Of a DNA stretch of 64,000 nt, positions 7,855-15,681 are shown one piece after another. A program made the position numbers and the translations under genes. Under the pieces are notes generated by a model. The model was not told the origin of the DNA. It saw only the letters and a program-made list of their open reading frames with translations, and searched no databases. The DNA comes from Bacteriovoracaceae bacterium (GTDB lineage Bacteria; Bdellovibrionota; Bacteriovoracia; Bacteriovoracales; Bacteriovoracaceae): NCBI GenBank assembly GCA_947446575.1, contig CANFHC010000001.1, forward strand, positions 1 through 64,000. Reading direction: 5' to 3'. Numbering within the stretch: the first letter of the stretch is position 1; each line of letters starts with the position of its first letter.

Positions 7855-9188
7855 ACGATTATTTTGATCCAACCGATAAAACGAATAAAGCAATTTTAGA
7901 TTTTTTTGTGGGAAAAACTTGGCTCTTAGTAAATAGCAGTTCCTTAATAAGACATTCCATCAAAAAAACACTCTCTCAATTGGGAGCAAAAACCACTCAT
8001 TTATTAGATGCTAAAAACTTTGCTGAGGCCCTAGAAATAATTGAGACCAAAAAACCAAATTTTGTTATTTCTCATAGTACTATAAATGATGATAGTGCTA
8101 TTCTGCTGTATGAAGCACATTTAAATGTCTTTTCCAATCGATTGCAAAGTGGATTTTTTGTTAGCTCTGATGAAATATCTCAATCTGAAGTAGCCTGGGC
8201 ATTAGATTATGAAATGGATGGGATCATCGCTATGCCATTAAATGGAACTAGTATGTTTAGTACTTTTGTCAAAGCGGTGGAGAGAAAAGTAAATCCTTCT
8301 CCCTATTTACTAAAACTAGAGGAAGCTCGCGCCAAATATTTGGAAAGTAATTTTGCAGAAGCTATGAATCTATTTCAAGAAGCATCTAAACTAGATAAAA
8401 ATCCTTTCGAAAGCTTTTGTTATATGGGAATTATTTTATTAAAAAATGATCAAGTTTCAGAGGCCATCATCCTCTTTGAAGAATCTATTACATGTAACCC
8501 TCAATATTTTAAAGCGCTTAAAAAACTTAGTGAAATTTATGTCCAGGAAAAAAATTATAAAAAAGCTTATGATTTAAATCTTTTAATGGCACAAAAATAT
8601 CCAACATCTCCAGAGCGCATTCCCGATCTTATCCGATTATCCATTATTAATAAAAAATATGAAGATATTACTAACTACTTTAAACTTTTCCAGACTATTA
8701 ACAACCCTAATTTAAAAATTCAAAAATGTCTTTCTGCAGCACTTGCGATTTTAGGAAAATATTTTGCAAGTGTTCATGATACAGAAAAAGGGGTAGAAGC
8801 ACTGCTGTCAGCTTTCCAATTTTCCAATGGAAAATATGAAATTTTAAAAAGCATTACTCAAAGTTTTCATGAATTAAAAAAATCAGAAATATTATTAGAT
8901 TTATTTGAGAAAAAAGATCTCTCTGGATGGGCCAAAGAAGTTCAAATCCTCTACTTTCAAGCCCTGAATGATGCCTCTGCAGATGATAATAAGGTAATTC
9001 AGTGTGGTGAAAAACTCTTAAAAAATAATATTAAGGATATTAGTATTTACAAAGGATTAGTTGAAAGAAGTATTAATCTAAAAAGAGAATCTCGCTATAT
9101 TGAAAATTTAGTTTTAGAAGCTAATCGCACTTTTCCTGATACTATTGCAGACTTTGAAATAATTTTAAAAAAGCATGGGCTAGCGTAA
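7851..9188 (+). CDS. pseudo-receiver domain plus TPR protein
   Basis: 445 residues. Residues 20-145 have the spacing of a response-regulator receiver (KTWLLVNSSSLIRHSIKKTL, PNFVISHSTI, IIAMPLNGTSM), but the acidic pair is replaced by NS and the phospho-accepting Asp position by His, so phosphorylation is unlikely. From about residue 155 there are several tetratricopeptide units (YLESNFAEAMNLFQEASKLD and following). This looks like a signalling scaffold that binds partners. It is coupled by a four-base overlap to the 152-aa gene before it. The same receiver-TPR layout is known in deltaproteobacterial-type genomes; the role here is unknown. Confidence 0.8.
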   Translation: MNDYFDPTDKTNKAILDFFVGKTWLLVNSSSLIRHSIKKTLSQLGAKTTHLLDAKNFAEALEIIETKKPNFVISHSTINDDSAILLYEAHLNVFSNRLQSGFFVSSDEISQSEVAWALDYEMDGIIAMPLNGTSMFSTFVKAVERKVNPSPYLLKLEEARAKYLESNFAEAMNLFQEASKLDKNPFESFCYMGIILLKNDQVSEAIILFEESITCNPQYFKALKKLSEIYVQEKNYKKAYDLNLLMAQKYPTSPERIPDLIRLSIINKKYEDITNYFKLFQTINNPNLKIQKCLSAALAILGKYFASVHDTEKGVEALLSAFQFSNGKYEILKSITQSFHELKKSEILLDLFEKKDLSGWAKEVQILYFQALNDASADDNKVIQCGEKLLKNNIKDISIYKGLVERSINLKRESRYIENLVLEANRTFPDTIADFEIILKKHGLA

Positions 9189-9460
9189 TTTAGTTGAAGA
9201 AAGCGACTGATGGGGATGTTCGTTTAAAAAAATAAACTGCATGCTTGAGTTCATTTTTAATAATCGCTGTTTTTGTTCTTCGCAATCACTTCGGGAATAA
9301 AGCCGTGGGACAACATACAGTTTGGTTATTGCTTTTACAATAATTTCTGTTTTTTGCCATTGGTGAATTTGTAAAAAAGCATCATCTCCTAATAATAAAT
9401 TTTTTTCTGCAATTTTTACTTCTGGTAACCATGTATAAGTGGAATTGTGATGAGAGCTGC
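9180..9460 (-). pseudogene. nadD: nadD-like (nicotinate-nucleotide adenylyltransferase) remnant
   Basis: Read on the minus strand, an uninterrupted frame from about 9460 gives NSTYTWLPEVKI, LLLGDDAFLQIHQWQK, LYVVPRLYSR and finally SSTKLR followed by TAG at 9182-9180. LGxDAFxxxxxW, VVPR and SSTxxR are in the same order and spacing as the core of NadD, the enzyme that makes deamido-NAD. The N-terminal GGTFDPxHxGH nucleotide-binding motif is absent and the sequence stops just after SSTKLR, so the piece is truncated at both ends. It overlaps the last codons of the TPR gene. Confidence 0.7.
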
Positions 9461-9673
9461 CCCGGGGATAGGACGAATTAAAGCCATAGCTCTACAACTA
9501 ATTCGATTCGGGGACGCCCTTTTTAATTCAAGGACGGGCTATCGCCCACTTTCATTGTTCTTTTTTGATTTTTAAACGCCAAAATACTGTTGTGAAAAAT
9601 GCTCTTCTTATATAAAAATTTGGATATATTAGATTTATGGTTGCCTTCTTTTCTAACCAGCTTTTTTATTATC
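9461..9673. other. non-coding stretch with a GC-rich hairpin
   Basis: Between the nadD remnant and the next gene I see no convincing reading frame. The segment 9508-9548 is GC-richer than its surroundings, contains GGGGACGCCC and ends in a small hairpin GGGC-TATC-GCCC (9537-9548) followed by T-rich sequence. It may be an old mobile-element end or a weak terminator. Confidence 0.4.
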
Positions 9674-9955
9674 CTAAGCTTTTTTCTTTTTCCCCGCCCC
9701 TTTAGACTTCCTCCCCATCATCAAACTAAGCAAGAATCCACCAACAAATCCCCCCACTGTAAATTGCATGACGAACATAAATGATTCATCTAAGAAACCT
9801 TGCGAAAAGAATTTTGCAAATGAACCCACGAAGTAGCCTTTAGTCATTACATTTACCGGATCCAACTGCCCGATAAGAAAATAACTAGGTCGCAAATACA
9901 GACCTGTGAGGGTTGAAAGAATTGTGACGATAAGAATTATAAATATGCGCTTCAT
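9674..9955 (-). CDS. small two-helix membrane protein
   Basis: 93 residues with a hydrophobic segment at 3-20 and a second, glycine-rich one at about 61-82 (FVMQFTVGGFVGGFLLSLMM), ending in a strongly basic tail (GRKSKGAGKKKKA). The basic tail would lie in the cytoplasm. No family is recognised. GATACT lies six bases upstream of ATG, with no ribosome site, again the leaderless-type arrangement. Confidence 0.6.
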   Translation of the reverse strand: MKRIFIILIVTILSTLTGLYLRPSYFLIGQLDPVNVMTKGYFVGSFAKFFSQGFLDESFMFVMQFTVGGFVGGFLLSLMMGRKSKGAGKKKKA

Positions 9956-10022
9956 GCTATAAGTATCTCAAGCTCAGAAAAAAAAGCTACTCAAAAATAC
10001 ACTATCCTCCTATACTTTACTC

Positions 10023-10529
10023 ATGAAAAAATTAATCACTCTTTTTACTCTGGTATTACTTTCACTAAATGCTCACGCCGATAATGTGAAATACAAAACG
10101 CCTGCGATTAATGGAAAGCTCATTGCTAACAATATTGAAATGACGGACTGGCAAGCAGTCATGAGTTGTCATTTTAATTATCAAGGGGGAAGAAAAGAAT
10201 CTATTCGTTACCCTCAAACTTTTTTAACAAAAACTGAAGGCACGAATTACACTCTAAAAATTAAAGCTGGCTCTCTTAGTGAGTTCCTTCCGCACTGGGA
10301 TCTTTTGACTTGCGCTTACAAATTAATTTTAATCGGAAAAAATGCAACCACACATTCATTGGCCTTCGGTGAAATTTTTCTTATGGGAAAAGAATCAGGA
10401 GTCATGAGCGAAAGTGAATTGCAGTCTATGATGGATATTAATTATGTGACTAAAGTTCTTAATGAAAAAACAAAAGAACTCTCAGTTAGTTTTGGAAAAG
10501 ATGGCGGCATCGTAGAAGATAATAACTAA
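10023..10529 (+). CDS. secreted orphan protein, 168 aa
   Basis: A signal peptide (MKKLITLFTLVLLSLNAHA, cut before DNVK) is followed by a ~150-residue mature domain with two cysteines (SCHFNY and TCAYKL) in a beta-rich context. No family recognised. Its stop shares one base with the start of the next gene (TAATG), indicating a two-gene operon. TATACT at 10011-10016 ends six bases before ATG and there is no ribosome site. Confidence 0.75.
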   Translation: MKKLITLFTLVLLSLNAHADNVKYKTPAINGKLIANNIEMTDWQAVMSCHFNYQGGRKESIRYPQTFLTKTEGTNYTLKIKAGSLSEFLPHWDLLTCAYKLILIGKNATTHSLAFGEIFLMGKESGVMSESELQSMMDINYVTKVLNEKTKELSVSFGKDGGIVEDNN

Positions 10530-10978
10530 TGGCATTCTTAAAAGAAAAAAAACAGATTGCCGTGCTTTGCTTTCTTACTGATGTGGCCTTGTCAGTTTGG
10601 TCGTATTATGAAGTAACCAACTATGACGAGTTTTCAAAAACCATGAAGACCATGGTGGCTTCCCCTGATCTTCAATTGCAAATCTACCAATTACTGCTTC
10701 AAGCTCTCACTTTCACACTGCTGCTTTTTATCCTCTTTCATTTCGTGATTTATATATTATTTTGGAAAGACAAAAAATACGCCGTAAAATATGTCCGCAT
10801 GTATACCTTTATGGCCGCTCTTTCATGCTTGATAATGATCTTCAGTAAAATGTATGTTGGGATCATTCCATTCTTTATTTATGGGTTGTCGTTTAATCAA
10901 GTTAGTAAGATGACAAAAGCTTTGGCAGAAATGCAAACCCCGCCCCTATCAACCAAACCGCAATTGAAAAATAAGTAA
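10529..10978 (+). CDS. four-helix inner-membrane protein
   Basis: 149 residues with hydrophobic segments at about 10-25, 53-75, 87-106 and 108-125 and a polar C-terminus. It begins in the TAATG overlap with the secreted protein before it. No family recognised. Its last 77 bases overlap, tail to tail, the end of the MerT-like gene on the opposite strand (10902-11300), so the two genes share no terminator space. Confidence 0.7.
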   Translation: MAFLKEKKQIAVLCFLTDVALSVWSYYEVTNYDEFSKTMKTMVASPDLQLQIYQLLLQALTFTLLLFILFHFVIYILFWKDKKYAVKYVRMYTFMAALSCLIMIFSKMYVGIIPFFIYGLSFNQVSKMTKALAEMQTPPLSTKPQLKNK

Positions 10979-11300
10979 TTTTTTTAGACCAAACTCGACC
11001 GAAAGTGCACGCGCGTGCCAACTCTGGATCTATTGGACAAGGTAATTTGCGAGCTCGCCATTGCACAAAAGCACTCAAGGCCAGCATGAAAAATGATAGT
11101 GTAAAAATAAAATTCTTATGTTCCGAAACCCATATCAGCGCTGGAAAAGTAGATACTAATCCAACGAGAGTCGCTCCCATTCCAAGAGAGACAAGAAGTG
11201 CTGGGAGCGCACAACAAATTAAAGTACTAAATGAAGTAAATAAACTAAGAAAGGGAACGAAAATACTTTGATTACTTACGAGTGATTTTTTCAACGCCAT
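10902..11300 (-). CDS. MerT-like heavy-metal transport membrane protein
   Basis: 132 residues from ATG at 11300 (MALKKSLV); an upstream ATG at 11339 in the same frame would overlap MerP more deeply. The first membrane segment carries CCALPALLVSLGMGA, matching the paired cysteines of MerT-type mercuric transporters (CC followed by a small-residue-rich helix). Further hydrophobic segments and CPIDPELARAC follow. In MerT the cysteine pair accepts Hg(II) from periplasmic MerP. The gene overlaps the MerP-like gene by about 29 bases. No MerA reductase is nearby, so the substrate and fate of the metal are uncertain. Confidence 0.8.
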   Translation of the reverse strand: MALKKSLVSNQSIFVPFLSLFTSFSTLICCALPALLVSLGMGATLVGLVSTFPALIWVSEHKNFIFTLSFFMLALSAFVQWRARKLPCPIDPELARACTFGRVWSKKITYFSIAVWLIGAGFAFLPKLLSSY

Positions 11301-11547
11301 AACCAGCATCCTTAAGTAGGGCTTCAATTTTTTGATCATCTAGTTTTTGATTCTCATTAAATTCCAAATTCACTAAATGCATATCCAAATTGACGTTCAC
11401 ACTTTTTACAATTGGGTTTTCTTTGAATTTTTTAGTGATTCCTTGCGAACAAAAAGAACAAACCATACCTTTAACAGTTACTTCAACTTTTTCTCCAGCA
11501 TAAACACTCATGCTCCCTAGAGCTAAAATCAATATTAAAATATTCAT
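11272..11547 (-). CDS. MerP-like periplasmic HMA metal-binding protein
   Basis: 91 residues: signal peptide MNILILILALGSMSVYA, then a single heavy-metal-associated (HMA) domain with the GMVCSFC motif (MxCxxC variant) near residues 28-33 and the usual beta-alpha-beta-beta-alpha-beta length. It would bind a soft metal ion such as Hg, Cu, Cd or Zn in the periplasm and pass it to the MerT-like protein encoded next. AAGGAG lies upstream (about 11553-11558, read on the minus strand). Confidence 0.9.
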   Translation of the reverse strand: MNILILILALGSMSVYAGEKVEVTVKGMVCSFCSQGITKKFKENPIVKSVNVNLDMHLVNLEFNENQKLDDQKIEALLKDAGYGVEKITRK

Positions 11548-11558
11548 AAAATCTCCTT

Positions 11559-12203
11559 TTAAAAATGAATCATAAAATTAAACTGCGACTCCCCTTTCTG
11601 ACTTACTCCCAACTCAACAAGAACGTTGCGATAAAAAAGTCTAACAAAAGGTGTAAGCATAAAGCTGTCTTTATTTTTATTTTGTTTTATAGCTTCTAAA
11701 ATAAACCAGGAATTGAGTTCATTAAATTCTGCCAAATAAGGAGCAAATCCCATGCGAACCTTGGACATGTACAGATTGCTCGCGCGCTTTTTATAAGTCA
11801 TTAAAGCTTCTTCTCGAAAAGAAACATAATACTTTCGCGATTCCCAATCAGTTTCGAAAGCTAAAAAGGAAGTGTCTTTTAAAGAATGATTTACTTTTTC
11901 TCCCCCATGGCCCATTGATAAATAAACATTCGCCTGTGAATCGAGTTCATTCCAACGTTTAAGGAGAAAATTTAAGTGAGGTATATAAAAAGTCCGCTCA
12001 CCTTCTATTGTCTCAATCCGTTGATAGCGAGCAGATAATGAATAAGTTGACTCAAATGTATGAGTAAGCATCCAGTCACTCATCGATTGACTATTCCAAG
12101 TCATAATAGAGTTAGAGCCAGCATAGGCCACTGGGTGAGCATAGATTGAACTTGTAGTGCTCAAAAAGCCTATAACTACTAGGAATATTAACTTGGATAT
12201 CAC
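11559..12203 (-). CDS. secreted/outer-membrane protein of the Mer-like operon
   Basis: 214 residues starting with GTG at 12203, supported by GGGAGA seven bases upstream. A signal peptide (SKLIFLVVIGFLSTTSSIYA, cut before HPVAYA) is followed by alternating beta-strand-like segments with aromatic residues and a C-terminal Phe (FNFMIHF), features of a small outer-membrane barrel. It is the first gene of the operon with MerP- and MerT-like proteins, 11 bases before MerP. Its role in metal handling is inferred from this position alone; I do not recognise the family with certainty. Confidence 0.7.
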   Translation of the reverse strand: MISKLIFLVVIGFLSTTSSIYAHPVAYAGSNSIMTWNSQSMSDWMLTHTFESTYSLSARYQRIETIEGERTFYIPHLNFLLKRWNELDSQANVYLSMGHGGEKVNHSLKDTSFLAFETDWESRKYYVSFREEALMTYKKRASNLYMSKVRMGFAPYLAEFNELNSWFILEAIKQNKNKDSFMLTPFVRLFYRNVLVELGVSQKGESQFNFMIHF

Positions 12204-12217
12204 AATTTCTCCCTGCT

Positions 12218-12265
12218 ATGATACTTACCTTAGTCATACGTCACAAACGCAATATTTGTGACGTA
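12218..12265 (-). promoter_or_regulatory. Mer-like operon promoter with palindromic operator
   Basis: On the minus strand TTGTGA (12246-12241) and TATCAT (12223-12218) are separated by exactly 17 bases, a good sigma70-type promoter 15 bases from the GTG start. TTGTGA lies within a perfect 11-bp inverted repeat, TACGTCACAAA (12237-12247) and TTTGTGACGTA (12255-12265), spaced by seven bases. A repressor bound there would block the -35 element, as expected for metal-responsive control. The regulator is not identified. Confidence 0.65.
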
Positions 12266-12285
12266 TTCTCTTATGAGGAGTAGTT

Positions 12286-12372
12286 TGTCACTATCAGAAA
12301 AATTCCCCCGAAGAAACTTACAGCGCTTTTTGCGAACTCTATGCTTGCGATGAATATGACGATTACTTATCC
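12286..12372 (+). pseudogene. possible frameshifted divergent ORF next to the operator
   Basis: Downstream of the palindrome on the plus strand, GAGGAG precedes TTG, which opens MSLSEKF. A five-base C-run follows; in the adjacent frame the reading continues as PEETYSAFCELYACDEYDDYLSYPKFG up to the stop-end of the convergent gene at 12372. One extra C would explain the break. A divergent regulator sharing the operator is an attractive reading, but I recognise no DNA-binding motif and most of the gene would be missing. Confidence 0.3.
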
Positions 12373-13319
12373 TATCCAAAATTTGGAATAATAAAATTTG
12401 TTTCTCTCGGAACTGTCCAATCGGGAAGTTTTAAGTTTTTATCTTGTAAAACGTTTTGTCCTGCTAGCGCCAATAAAAATGAATCAAAGGCACGTGGGTT
12501 TTTAACTAAAATTTCAAGATCGTGATTATAAATAAAAATATCTAATTTCTGCTCTATTTTTTTTATGGCATCCAATCGCGCTTCAACGCCTAATTCAATA
12601 TCTGAGAGCATATCGACATCTTTTTTCAAGATAACTTTTGACCTAAGAAGTTCAATCAAAATAATTTGGGCGTTGGCCTCAAAGAGTTCAACGTGTTTAG
12701 GAAAATGCCGTTTAATATAACTAAACCTTGAGAGAATCATCAACGAAATATTTCCGAATGAATCAAAAGAAGTATTAAAAGTATCTAGTAATTGATCGTA
12801 ATAATATTTCCAAATCCAAAAATCTAAGGCGCGATTCCAATAGGGTAAAAAACCTTTTTTTAATCGGCGTTTAAAAGAGCGGCTTAAGAGATGATGAGAC
12901 GTTTCCTTTAAAAAAATATCTCGGTTATAAACGATTTCATCTGCTTTATTTCTTTCTTGCTCGTATTTTTTTGGATTTGTGCTGATCAGTTTTTGATCTT
13001 CATTTAATAGATTTTTAATTTTTTCACGAACCGTAACAACAACTGGCTTCGGGCAATGTCCAGCTCCTGGACATTCAATTTCACAATCTGCACAGGCAGC
13101 TTTTGAAAGTGGGAAATCCACAACTAATTGTTTCACCCCAAAATTGTGAATCCAAGCACGAATGGCCTCATCACTATCATTGGCCTCTTCATCTTTAACT
13201 GGCAGAAGAGATTTTAAAAACCATCGATGACTTTCAGGATAATATTCGATTAAACAGAAATAAAAATTATCATTTCTGCCACCTTTCATACTTAGACTAC
13301 CGATATTTTTAGTATCCAT
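12372..13319 (-). CDS. DUF429-like protein with RNase H-type fold (tentative)
   Basis: 315 residues, cytoplasmic. It opens with beta strands (GGRNDNFYFCLIEYY, WFLKSLLPV), has a conserved-looking acidic motif QLVVDFPLS near residue 90, a small cysteine cluster (CADCEIECPGAGHC) that could bind zinc, and a C-terminal AFDSFLLALAG. This order recalls DUF429 proteins, predicted RNase H-fold nucleases, but the assignment is weak. AAGGAAG lies upstream of ATG. It follows the GHMP kinase by 11 bases and is probably in its operon. Confidence 0.7.
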   Translation of the reverse strand: MDTKNIGSLSMKGGRNDNFYFCLIEYYPESHRWFLKSLLPVKDEEANDSDEAIRAWIHNFGVKQLVVDFPLSKAACADCEIECPGAGHCPKPVVVTVREKIKNLLNEDQKLISTNPKKYEQERNKADEIVYNRDIFLKETSHHLLSRSFKRRLKKGFLPYWNRALDFWIWKYYYDQLLDTFNTSFDSFGNISLMILSRFSYIKRHFPKHVELFEANAQIILIELLRSKVILKKDVDMLSDIELGVEARLDAIKKIEQKLDIFIYNHDLEILVKNPRAFDSFLLALAGQNVLQDKNLKLPDWTVPRETNFIIPNFG

Positions 13320-13330
13320 TGCCTTCTTCC

Positions 13331-14350
13331 TTAAAGAGGTTTTTCTACCACAAAATCGAGCTTCTTCATGTTGAATTTATCTATCAATGTCTCTATGAAT
13401 TTTTTATCTGTTGGATTATGAGTAAGTAGAAAACATCCTCCTCCACCCGCTCCACATATTTTCATTCCCAAATGGTCTCCGGCCGCTTTTAATTCTTTGT
13501 GCAGCTCTTGCATTCCTGGAGTGAGAATTCCTGGAAATAATTTTCTGCGCTCTTCGCCTTCCGCTGCAATTAATGGAATAAGAGCAGTGTAATTTTTTTC
13601 ATGGATAGTTCGAAGGGCCTCTGATGAGAGTTCTGCAATTCTTCCCATTCCAGCTCTTACCGCTTGATCTTTATTAAAAAAAGCTTTGTAAACTTCCCAA
13701 TTGTTTATTCCCGAAAGTCTCGTTTCTCCGCTATAAACGAGAGTTAAATGCGACTCTAAAACTTCTTTTAATTCGCTCGTGTAAAGTTGTTCAACAATGA
13801 CCTTACCTGGTTTTGCAAGTAGGCCCAAAACCCCTCCAAAAAGCGCAGGATAATAATCCTGATAACCAGCAGGACCACAATCAAGAATTCTTGCCTCTAA
13901 TGAATTTACTTTTTGAATAGCTTCAACACGATCAAATGATTCACCGATGTACTTTGATAGAGCAGAATAACATGTCACTCCCATTGCACTTGATCCACCA
14001 AGGCCTGCTCCAGCTGGAGAGCCCGATTCAAGCTCCAAACGAATTCCAGATTTCAAATCAAATAGATTTAAAATTTCAGCGATGAAAGTCAGGTTGCCAA
14101 AAAATCCACGGCGAAGATTTTCTTCTGTAAAATCAAGAGATTTAAATTTATCAGTAGAATTATAATCGCGAGAAATAATTTCTACGCCATCAAAATCAAT
14201 CGCAGTGACTTTTACTTTTGCTTTTAATGAAGTCGCTAAATTTAAAGTAACGACATTGGGTAAAATAACATTAATAGGATTAAGATCTAGAGTCCCCCCT
14301 AGTAAATCAACTCTTACTGATCCAACTGCAACGCTTTCCTTATTATTCAC
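13331..14350 (-). CDS. GHMP-family sugar/mevalonate-type kinase
   Basis: 339 residues from GTG at 14350, chosen because GGAG lies six bases upstream and the GTG overlaps the stop of hpt; longer in-frame ATG starts at 14389-14410 run inside hpt. Motif 1 is AVGSVRVDLLGGTLDL near the N-terminus, motif 2 (ATP loop) is GSPAGAGLGGSSAMG near residues 112-126, motif 3 is KICGAGGGGCFLLTH near 300. The family phosphorylates small hydroxyl substrates such as heptose 7-phosphate, galactose, fucose or mevalonate. LGGTLDL resembles heptose/fucose kinases, but the substrate is undetermined. Confidence 0.88.
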   Translation of the reverse strand: MNNKESVAVGSVRVDLLGGTLDLNPINVILPNVVTLNLATSLKAKVKVTAIDFDGVEIISRDYNSTDKFKSLDFTEENLRRGFFGNLTFIAEILNLFDLKSGIRLELESGSPAGAGLGGSSAMGVTCYSALSKYIGESFDRVEAIQKVNSLEARILDCGPAGYQDYYPALFGGVLGLLAKPGKVIVEQLYTSELKEVLESHLTLVYSGETRLSGINNWEVYKAFFNKDQAVRAGMGRIAELSSEALRTIHEKNYTALIPLIAAEGEERRKLFPGILTPGMQELHKELKAAGDHLGMKICGAGGGGCFLLTHNPTDKKFIETLIDKFNMKKLDFVVEKPL

Positions 14351-14870
14351 CGTAGACTCCGATATAAGGAAGTTCTCTATAGCGTCCATCAAAATCGAGT
14401 CCATAACCAATTACAAATTTATCTTCGATATCAAAACCGAGATAATCAACTGGAACCTCTACTTTCAAGCGCGCTCTTTTTAATAAAAGTGAACAAAGTT
14501 TTAAACTCGCCACATTTTTAAGCTTCATATGTTTTAGTAAAAAACTGATTGTTAAACCAGTATCGACAATATCTTCAACGAGAATTACGTTTTTTCCGAC
14601 GAGAGATTGTTTTACATCTAATCTAAAACTTACTTGTCCGGTACTTTCCGTACCTTCGTATGAGCTTAATGAAACTGTTTCGATTTGCACTGGAACTTTT
14701 ATTTGGCGAATAAGATCCGCACAGAAAATAAATGATCCATTTAAAACACAAACGAGAATAATTTCTTGATTTTCGTAATCGCGATTAATCTGGGCGGCGA
14801 GCTCACTAACTCGTGCCTGGATTTTTTCTTCTGAGATAAATACACCGATAGATTTTGAAGCCGTTGTCAT
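14343..14870 (-). CDS. hpt: hypoxanthine phosphoribosyltransferase
   Basis: 175 residues. The PRPP-binding motif VILVEDIVDTGLT is at about residues 93-105 and the N-terminal LNGSFIFCADL and C-terminal GFDIEDKFVIGYGLD segments match bacterial HPRT. The enzyme joins hypoxanthine or guanine to PRPP, giving IMP or GMP. ATG at 14870 is preferred over a GTG at 14882, which lacks a ribosome site. The stop overlaps the start of the GHMP kinase. With tdk just upstream it forms a salvage block suited to recycling exogenous purines and thymidine. Confidence 0.96.
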   Translation of the reverse strand: MTTASKSIGVFISEEKIQARVSELAAQINRDYENQEIILVCVLNGSFIFCADLIRQIKVPVQIETVSLSSYEGTESTGQVSFRLDVKQSLVGKNVILVEDIVDTGLTISFLLKHMKLKNVASLKLCSLLLKRARLKVEVPVDYLGFDIEDKFVIGYGLDFDGRYRELPYIGVYGE

Positions 14871-14913
14871 CCTAAATTCCACTGTCTTAGGGTTGATACT
14901 AGCTTCTAGTGTA

Positions 14914-15552
14914 CTATAAGTTTTGAGTTTTGGAACGCGAGTCGTTCAAATTTACGAAGAAAGCGAGTTGGTCTTGGTCTTCGCCGAAAAAATCAGCATG
15001 AGACCGGCAACGAGCTTCGTACAAATCAGTTTCGCCAACGAGTACCTGTGCACTTTCTTTGGGATTTTTTCTGAATGTTTTAGTAGCTGGTGCCCCACAA
15101 ACAGTACAAATGGCATGAATTTTATCTACGCTGTCAGCAATTGCCAAAAGTGAGGCCATTGGACCAAATGGCAATCCCTTAAAATCTTGATCGAGACCGG
15201 CCATTATGACTCGAACCCCGCGACGAGCAAGTTTCTCAACTACAATTGAAATGCTTTCATCAAAGAATTGCACTTCATCAATAGCAACAACGCGAGTTGA
15301 ATCAAAAACTTTTTGTAAAATTTCAACTGCACTATTGACAGGAGTTGCCGGTGTAGAAATTGAAGAATGAGACACGACTTCTGTTTCATGGTAACGATTA
15401 TCAATTGCCGGTTTGAAGATTTGAACTTTTTGGCGAGCAATCTGCGCTCTTTTCACTCGACGAATAAGTTCCTCAGTTTTTCCTGAAAACATGGGGCCAC
15501 AAACGACCTCAATACTTCCTGAAATACCAGGCATTGTCCCGAAAAGACCCAT
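14914..15552 (-). CDS. tdk: thymidine kinase
   Basis: 212 residues. P-loop GPMFSGKT near residue 20, the [11 protein letters not shown] Walker B-like motif with the catalytic Glu, and the zinc-ribbon cysteines CTVC and the later C-R-S-H segment identify type II thymidine kinase, which phosphorylates thymidine to dTMP. The start at 15552 is chosen because GGGGAGGAA lies just upstream; an in-frame start at 15576 would include the ribosome site in the coding region. It heads the tdk-hpt-GHMP kinase operon. Confidence 0.96.
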   Translation of the reverse strand: MGLFGTMPGISGSIEVVCGPMFSGKTEELIRRVKRAQIARQKVQIFKPAIDNRYHETEVVSHSSISTPATPVNSAVEILQKVFDSTRVVAIDEVQFFDESISIVVEKLARRGVRVIMAGLDQDFKGLPFGPMASLLAIADSVDKIHAICTVCGAPATKTFRKNPKESAQVLVGETDLYEARCRSHADFFGEDQDQLAFFVNLNDSRSKTQNL

Positions 15553-15612
15553 AGATTCCTCCCCAAAATGTCTCAAATCAAATATCTAAAACTGTGTGTG
15601 TCCTCGAATGAT

Positions 15613-15662
15613 GACATGGCCAAATCTGTCCGTAAACGAGACATGGCCTACTAATTCTGACA
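15613..15662. repeat. two 27-bp-period repeats, possible insertion-sequence end
   Basis: GACATGGCC occurs at 15613-15621 and 15640-15648, each followed by related AA-TCTG-C sequence. Read on the minus strand the segment begins TGTCAGAATTAG. Tandem short repeats after a TGT start are typical of IS21-type element ends, but only ~50 bases remain and there is no transposase nearby. It lies in the 105-base gap between tdk and the Yip1-like gene. Confidence 0.3.
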
Positions 15663-15681
15663 TTTTTTAAATTCAGGCGGG

